From: Craspedostauros australis
Taxonomy: Eukaryota; Bacillariophyta; Bacillariophyceae; Mastogloiales; Achnanthaceae
Reading direction: 5' to 3'
Assembly: GCA_026770025.1 (NCBI GenBank)
Contig: JAMXDE010000014.1
Location: 124,001 to 188,000, forward strand
DNA: 64,000 nucleotides
How positions within the stretch are numbered: the first letter of the stretch is position 1; each line of letters begins with the position of its first letter. Shown piece after piece: positions 59,118-64,000 of this stretch. Under the pieces are notes generated by a model, which was not told the origin of the DNA, made no database searches, and worked only from the letters and a program-made list of their open reading frames with translations. The translations under genes and the position numbers were made by a program.

Positions 59118-61004
59118 TCACGTGAGCTTCTCTAAATAGGTGGCAACTTCGTAATACAAGAATCCTTCGCGCCGAACGCACTCGAGCGGAGTCTTCCCAT
59201 CGTTGTTGCGAGCATTGAGATCAGCTCCACACGACTCCACCAGATACTTCACAACCTTCAAATACTCGCCATAATGGGCCTGTGAGCATGCTGTGTGGAG
59301 CAAGGTGTTTCCATGTGCATCTCGGGTGCTGGTGTCCGCCCCACGTGACACCAGCCACCTCATGGCATCCAAATTGCCGAATCTGCATGCTCTATGGAGT
59401 GCCGTTTCTCCATTTCTCCCTCGAATGTGGATATCCGCTCCGCATGACTCCACCAAATGCGTCACTGTACTTATTTCGAAGAAACAAATCGCCGTGTGAA
59501 ACGCGGTATCTCCTCTCTCATCCTGGATATTGACATCCACTCCACATGACCCTGCCAGATACTTCGCGATATCAAAATGATCGTGCATGAGTGCAAAATG
59601 CATTGTAGTGCCGCGACGATCCTCCTGGATATTGACATCTGCTTGGCATGACTCTACGAGATACTGCACGATATCCAAGTGACCATTCACAATTGCAGAA
59701 AGAAGCACAGTGCATCCATCGCTTTGCCTGTAGTTGGCATCCACACCACATGTTTCCACAAGATACTTGACAATATACAGGCGACCATAGCCGCACGCCT
59801 CATCAAGTGCCCGCCTCAGCTCATCGTGGTGAAGGTCTACATCCACCGCCAGCCATTCCACCAAGTACTTCGCAACTTCCAGATGCCCGTTGGAGCAAGA
59901 ATGATCCAGCGCAGTTCCGCGACAGTTGGCTCTCATGGTGGTATCTGGCGCGCAGGACTCCACAAGATATTTCACAACATTCAAATGTCCGTTGGAGGAT
60001 GCAACGTGAAGGGGCGTATGTTCGTGCTTGTTTTGAAGATTGATATTGGCTCTGCGTGATTCCATGATGCATTTCACGATGTCCAACTGCCCGTTGGAGC
60101 ATGCAACATGAAGCGCTGCGTCCTCGTTGTAACCGTGTTGGGTATTGAGATTCACCTTCGAGGATTTCGCCAAGCACTGGACGACGTCCGAATTGGTACT
60201 GGAACATGCCTGCCACAGCACAGTGTTGCCATCGTTGTTCTGGAGATTGACATCCAGGGTACCTGATCCCAATAAATACTTCATCACATCGACGTGACCC
60301 TTCAAACACGCATTGTGCAGTGCGGTGTTGCCGTAGTTATCCTGGATGTTGACTTTGGCTTCACATGGCCCGATCAGGTATTCCACAACATCCAGATGAC
60401 CCTGAAGACATGCACCATGGAGCACTGTTCCGCCTGCGACATCTCGGCTGGTCACATCTGCACCGAAGGATTCTATCAAGGTTCTTCCGACATCCACATG
60501 ACCTTCAAAGCAGGCGTCGTAGAGAGCAGTCTTGCCTTGCGTATCTTGGAGGTCGACATCGATGCTCGGCAAGTCTGCCAGATATGACACCACATCCAAG
60601 TTTCCTTGAGCACATGCGTAATGGAGTGCGGCCTCGCCGTCGTTAGATTGGACGCTGGGATCGGCTTCGCAGGATTCCACCAAGTGCAACGCCATGTCAA
60701 GCTGCCCGCTGATGCATGCATGATGAAGCAGAGTCCTCTCAGCGCTGTCCTTGACTGTGTCGATGGAGGTCTGTGGGAAGCGGCGTTTCCATGCATCGAT
60801 CATGTCCACATTGCCTTGTTCCGCGGCACGTATCAAGTCTAGGTTGCTGATGCTGATGCTGTCGCTGTTACCGGCGGCGGCAGCCCAGAGAGAGTCTTTC
60901 ATGTTTGTATTGTGGTGTGCGGTGGTGAGTTCATTGTTGAGGATATTGCTCGTGCGTATTGGCAACACAAACAAGAAGCCAAGTGAAAGCAGATTGAATA
61001 CCAT
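59118..61004 (-). CDS. Ankyrin-repeat protein with N-terminal membrane segment, copy 2
   Basis: Also 628 residues, with the same leader (one change, M to I, in L-P-I-R-T) and about 16 repeats. Compared with copy 1 I count a few dozen amino acid differences, clustered near residues 35-45 (D-S-L-W-A-A-A-A-G for G-S-L-S-A-A-A-A-D), in the repeats around 235-275, and near the C-terminus (L-L-H-T-A-C-S-Q-A-H-Y for L-L-H-S-V-C-S-T-S-L-H). Both frames remain open over 1.9 kb despite this, so both are probably functional. The ratio of replacement to silent change looks higher than in the CvfB-like gene. Confidence 0.84.
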   Translation of the reverse strand: MVFNLLSLGFLFVLPIRTSNILNNELTTAHHNTNMKDSLWAAAAGNSDSISISNLDLIRAAEQGNVDMIDAWKRRFPQTSIDTVKDSAERTLLHHACISGQLDMALHLVESCEADPSVQSNDGEAALHYACAQGNLDVVSYLADLPSIDVDLQDTQGKTALYDACFEGHVDVGRTLIESFGADVTSRDVAGGTVLHGACLQGHLDVVEYLIGPCEAKVNIQDNYGNTALHNACLKGHVDVMKYLLGSGTLDVNLQNNDGNTVLWQACSSTNSDVVQCLAKSSKVNLNTQHGYNEDAALHVACSNGQLDIVKCIMESRRANINLQNKHEHTPLHVASSNGHLNVVKYLVESCAPDTTMRANCRGTALDHSCSNGHLEVAKYLVEWLAVDVDLHHDELRRALDEACGYGRLYIVKYLVETCGVDANYRQSDGCTVLLSAIVNGHLDIVQYLVESCQADVNIQEDRRGTTMHFALMHDHFDIAKYLAGSCGVDVNIQDERGDTAFHTAICFFEISTVTHLVESCGADIHIRGRNGETALHRACRFGNLDAMRWLVSRGADTSTRDAHGNTLLHTACSQAHYGEYLKVVKYLVESCGADLNARNNDGKTPLECVRREGFLYYEVATYLEKLT

Positions 61005-62449
61005 TGGACAGTTTCAAAAGCGAATGTGGGTGATAGATGGGATGAAGTGAGGTGTGCAGTGCAAGGCAATGCACGAGAGTATCTTGAGACAGAATAGAGC
61101 AGTCAGGAAGGTGGTTGCTCGGAGGCTTGAATGGGCAATGTCTTGGTCCAGTACTTGATAATAGTTGTCACTTGCTACTTGCTACTTGCTCATTTGGTGC
61201 CTCGATACCAACAGTTCGGTGGCTCGCTTGGTTCGTCTGGAGATGTTTGAAGTTATGCCGCGTTTCCACATTTTATGGTAGGATGTCATGAAGGGTGACT
61301 TTTTATGTCGCTTGTTTCTGCTTGTTTGGGTTGATCAAGAACGTTGTTGCTAGTGGCGGTATCAGTGTGGATAGGGGTGTATTGACTCGACTGTGTGCCG
61401 TGCTTTATACTGTTGGCATCCATGAGCGTGGGCGGAAATGCAACTATCACCGTGGATGCCAGCGTGGACACGCATGTGTGTGTAATAGTTGTGATGTTGG
61501 CTTTCGTGTGCATGCATGGTATGGCACCATGGAGTATTCACAGCCTGAAAGCGTCGATCGGATCGTGTGGGACTGTTCCTGCTGCCTTGCCGAGTGGAAT
61601 GAGCTTCTTCGTCCGTTCACGTGTCGGCCGTTGAACGCCATTGTCTCCTTCCCACACGATAGACATCGGATACGCGTGCCGTGCAGATGTGATGTGGATC
61701 AACAACACTTGTGCTCGCAGAGTGATGGTGTTTGTTTGAACGTGGAGACAAGATTCGCAGCGGTGGTCCTTGGCTTATCGAACCTCGCGGAGTACACCTT
61801 GTTTCAGCGTCATCTCATGGTCGATCGGAGTTTGGTGAGTTGGACAACATCTGCTGCCAGGAGCGGGGCGGAGTCGGCGCGCATCAGCCGTCTCCCCAAC
61901 ATCCCCCCACGGTCACCATCTTCGCACCCTCTTCTTGTTTAGTTGGGGCGTCAATACCATTCACGATGCGGTTAGTCGTGGTTGATTATTGACTCGTCGG
62001 ATTCAACGATGAGACCAAGATCCCAAAACCCATCACAACACATCACAACCCATCACATCACATCATGTCTTCCTCCAGAAACGAAGAATCCATCACATGC
62101 TCCACTCCTCCACACCAACGATCGACATCAACAGCCACTCGTGCCCAGGGGATCCTCATACTGCGAATAGTCGTACTCGACGAAAGCATCCAACATATCA
62201 ACAACCAGCGACGATCATACAATAACTGTGATACTCTATACTATAATACCCCACATCTTGGCTGTTCTGGCTGAACTGGTGATGTCAACATCTTGGAGAA
62301 GAGGTTGTGCACGAATTCGTTTCGTCTCATCGACCCATCAAAGATCCAACCTGAGAACATTCGCATCATCAACAACAGCCCTCCTCAGAGCACCAACCGC
62401 ACAGCGAACGCAGCCACAACGACATCATCACCACCGCGACACCGCGATC
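61005..62449. other. Distal part of unit 2 and start of unit 3
   Basis: Counterpart of 46766-48181 plus the leader of the third CvfB-like copy. A 215-codon cysteine-rich frame at 61295-61942 is not kept in unit 1. The unit junction lies near 62024. Confidence 0.5.
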
Positions 62450-62840
62450 ATGAAGCTTCCCATCCACACAACGTCCTTCTGCATGATGCTGTTCTCTACA
62501 ACAAGACCAACCGCTGCATTCCAATCCTCAATGCCCCATTCGATATCACACAGCATGGATGCGATTCGCCATCAAGCAAGAATACCGATTGCGTCGCAAT
62601 CCGCCTTTACTACCTCCAAATATCCTGCGTCCAAGCACTGGATGTCCAGCGACAGCCACGACGCGGAGCCCACGTTCACGAAGGGAAGCAAGGTGCAGGT
62701 CGAGGTGGTGGACTTCGGACCGCTCGGAGCCTCCGTGGAATTGATCGGCATCGGCCATGAACAGGACAGTCTGCTGTCGGTGGACGACAAGCCCTACGGT
62801 CTGGGATTGATCTTGCAGGACGAGATATCGTACTTCCGTC
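62025..62840. repeat. Tandem unit 3, left part only
   Basis: It begins as units 1 and 2 do and matches them through the first half of the CvfB-like gene, then stops where the second copia element begins. It lacks a 12-base-scale piece of the Ser/Thr-rich leader (near 62370) present in the others. The rest of unit 3 may lie beyond the window. Confidence 0.85.
62450..62840 (+). pseudogene. CvfB-like gene, copy 3, cut by an LTR element
   Basis: The copy is readable through D-E-I-S-Y-F-R and is then interrupted by the LTR beginning at 62841. The retained part covers the presequence (T-R-P-T-A-A-F-Q) and the S1-like domain; the winged helix is not in the window. It has its own changes (K-H-W for K-R-W, D-S-L-L, D-D-K-P), so it diverged from both other copies before or after the insertion. 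Confidence 0.85.
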
Positions 62841-63546
62841 TGTTGGAAATCCGGGGTTAGTGTTAGTAAGAACTAATTGGTTGTTAGATCGTACTATTCA
62901 GAACTGTGAGCTCATTCTCTTCAGCTCCTTTGCCTTTCGTTTCTCATGTAGCATCTCCTGCAGCAGCATCGTGTTTGATTGTTGTATTCATGCGTCTTAT
63001 CATCATGAATCAACGCTTGCATGCGTGAGATCTCATCTGTAGGCATCCTTGTCATGCACATCGTCGTGCATATCCGTAGCCATTCTTGCCATGCACCTCG
63101 TCGTGCATATCCTTATTCTACATTCCCTGCGGTACAATTCCATAGTCTTGTGTTTCGCTCTTGATCTCCTGACACCAAACTTTACGATTGGTGTCATGAT
63201 TGGTGTCATGGATGATGCCCTTTCTGAGTTGTTCTAGTCCCTGGCTGACACGTGCCATGATCTCCAGATGGGGTGATCATCAATGGGTCGGTCATCATCT
63301 TCCTTCACCTGATTTAGATATCGTGGCCTTTTCTTGGTTCACAGAGGACAGGCTTGTTTTCTTGGTAAGACTGAGGTCATTCCCGTGTGATTCGTGTCAT
63401 GGTTGGAATGGATAATATTCAAAGGTGTGACGAATAATATCCAAAGGTGTGACAAATAATGTTGGGAGTTGCGGCAATCATGGGTATCTTTCCGACAGAG
63501 TCGTACCCTCGATTCCTGACACCCTTCCATTGTCGCATCGACAACA
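62841..63546 (-). repeat. 3' LTR of the second copia element
   Basis: On the plus strand it starts TGTTGGAAATCC and ends at CGACAACA, giving the inverted ends TGTTG/CAACA; length about 706 bases. The outer edge at 62841 is firm because the CvfB-like match stops there. The inner edge is less sure. Two diverged TGCATATCC-bearing repeats (near 63050-63115) and a doubled gtcatgattggt string lie inside. Confidence 0.7.
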
Positions 63547-63596
63547 CATCACTCACACTCTCACATCTTTCATAATTTCGTGTCCTCTCCTCTCCG

Positions 63597-64000
63597 TCAT
63601 TGATCCATTGTGGAACGCAGTTGGATGTAGTGATCCCTGTGTTTTTCATAGGTCTCCTTTTTGGTATTCTTTGTAAAGCCATCTGCGATGTTGTCTTCAG
63701 AACGCACAAATTTGGTTCTGGCCTCTCCGTTTGTGATCAGCTCTCGAATGAAATGATGTCGGATGTCGATGTGCCGTGTCCTGGCGGATGTTGATGGGTT
63801 GGACGCGATGAAGATCGCTCCAACATTGTCAACCATCACGTCTGCCGGCTTGTGCATCCTCAGTCCGATGTCGTTCATCAATTGTGTTACGAAGCGAATT
63901 TCTTTTCCTGCCTCCGACAGGGCGACGTACTCTGCTTCCGTCGAGCTGAGTGTTACGCTCCGTTGTGCCTTTGATCTCCATATGATCAGCACTCCTTGTA
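63597..64000 (-). CDS. End of copia pol (RNase H), partial
   Basis: The frame reads S-S-T-E-A-E-Y-V-A-L-S, then D-N-V-G-A-I-F-I-A, T-R-H-I-D-I-R-H-H-F and D-N-I-A-D-G-F-T-K, the standard end of copia RNase H. It continues past the window edge. Confidence 0.88.
   Translation of the reverse strand, partial: QGVLIIWRSKAQRSVTLSSTEAEYVALSEAGKEIRFVTQLMNDIGLRMHKPADVMVDNVGAIFIASNPSTSARTRHIDIRHHFIRELITNGEARTKFVRSEDNIADGFTKNTKKETYEKHRDHYIQLRSTMDQ

Larger units (their letters stand above)
48014..62024. repeat. Tandem unit 2, split by a copia element
   Basis: Second copy of the block. Without the 8774-bp element and its 5-base target duplication it is about 5.2 kb. The left 170 bases lie before the insertion and the rest after it. 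All three unit genes are present, with the CvfB-like and ankyrin frames open. Confidence 0.87.
62841..64000 (-). mobile_element. Second Ty1/copia element, partial in window
   Basis: An LTR retrotransposon on the minus strand; only its 3' end is inside the window: the 3' LTR (62841-63546), a short purine-rich tract beside it and the end of pol with RNase H. It belongs to a different copia lineage from the first element, with TG/CA-type ends and a different RNase H sequence. Whether it is whole cannot be judged from this end. Confidence 0.85.

Noticed and set aside
61295-61942. Cysteine-rich 215-codon frame in the distal part of unit 2
   Set aside because: The matching region of unit 1 (47056 onward) loses the frame after 64 codons through indels, so the frame is not conserved.

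Overview
The window is nuclear DNA from a eukaryotic alga, most likely a diatom or close ochrophyte. Three things point there. Several proteins start with a signal peptide followed by an A-F or A-P-F type junction, as in plastid proteins of secondary-plastid algae. Most genes carry one or a few short GT-AG introns (about 175-390 bases) with GTGAGT, GTACGT or GTATGT donors. The gene content mixes plant-like (ALDH12-type P5C dehydrogenase, plant-like CCR4) and general eukaryotic families. The organism itself cannot be named from the sequence. All splice joins below are inferred from splice signals, reading phase and family alignment from memory; no transcript data were available.

Region 1 (1-41402) is ordinary host sequence with widely spaced genes. 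In order: the 3' part of a mitochondrial carrier; LIN9/ALY of the MuvB/DREAM cell-cycle complex (minus, five exons); mitochondrial P5C dehydrogenase; a PHD-PWWP chromatin reader (minus); a 1258-residue acidic protein with a signal peptide-like start; a two-helix membrane protein with a SAP-like tail (minus); an MFS permease; a tentative 88-residue three-exon gene; a tubulin-tyrosine-ligase-like ATP-grasp enzyme; a LtrA-family membrane protein (minus); a PX-AGC protein kinase; an organelle-targeted methyltransferase (minus); a plastid ketopantoate-reductase-like protein; a zinc-finger/ankyrin protein; a degenerate mitochondrial-carrier-like protein; and the CCR4 deadenylase (minus). Convergent gene pairs have short spacers, and one spacer holds a 20-bp RNA-type hairpin.

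Region 2 (about 42573 to the end) is a tandem array of a roughly 5.3-kb unit. Each complete unit carries a plastid CvfB-like RNA-binding protein gene (+), a 5'-truncated sugar-porter fragment (+) and a 628-residue ankyrin protein with an N-terminal membrane segment (-). Unit 1 is uninterrupted. Unit 2 is split near its left edge by an 8774-bp Ty1/copia element with LTRs that look identical, a single long gag-pol frame and a 5-bp target duplication. Unit 3 is cut inside its CvfB-like gene by the LTR of a second, different copia element that lies on the minus strand and runs off the window. The units have diverged from one another while the LTRs of the first element have not, so the duplication is older than that insertion.

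Themes: the LIN9, PHD-PWWP, CCR4 and PX-kinase genes are nuclear, RNA-decay or signalling functions; the carriers, MFS and LtrA proteins are membrane functions; the ketopantoate-reductase-like, CvfB-like and possibly methyltransferase proteins are predicted to act in the plastid. No operon-like or biosynthetic cluster is evident, and I saw no rRNA, no convincing tRNA and no CRISPR array.
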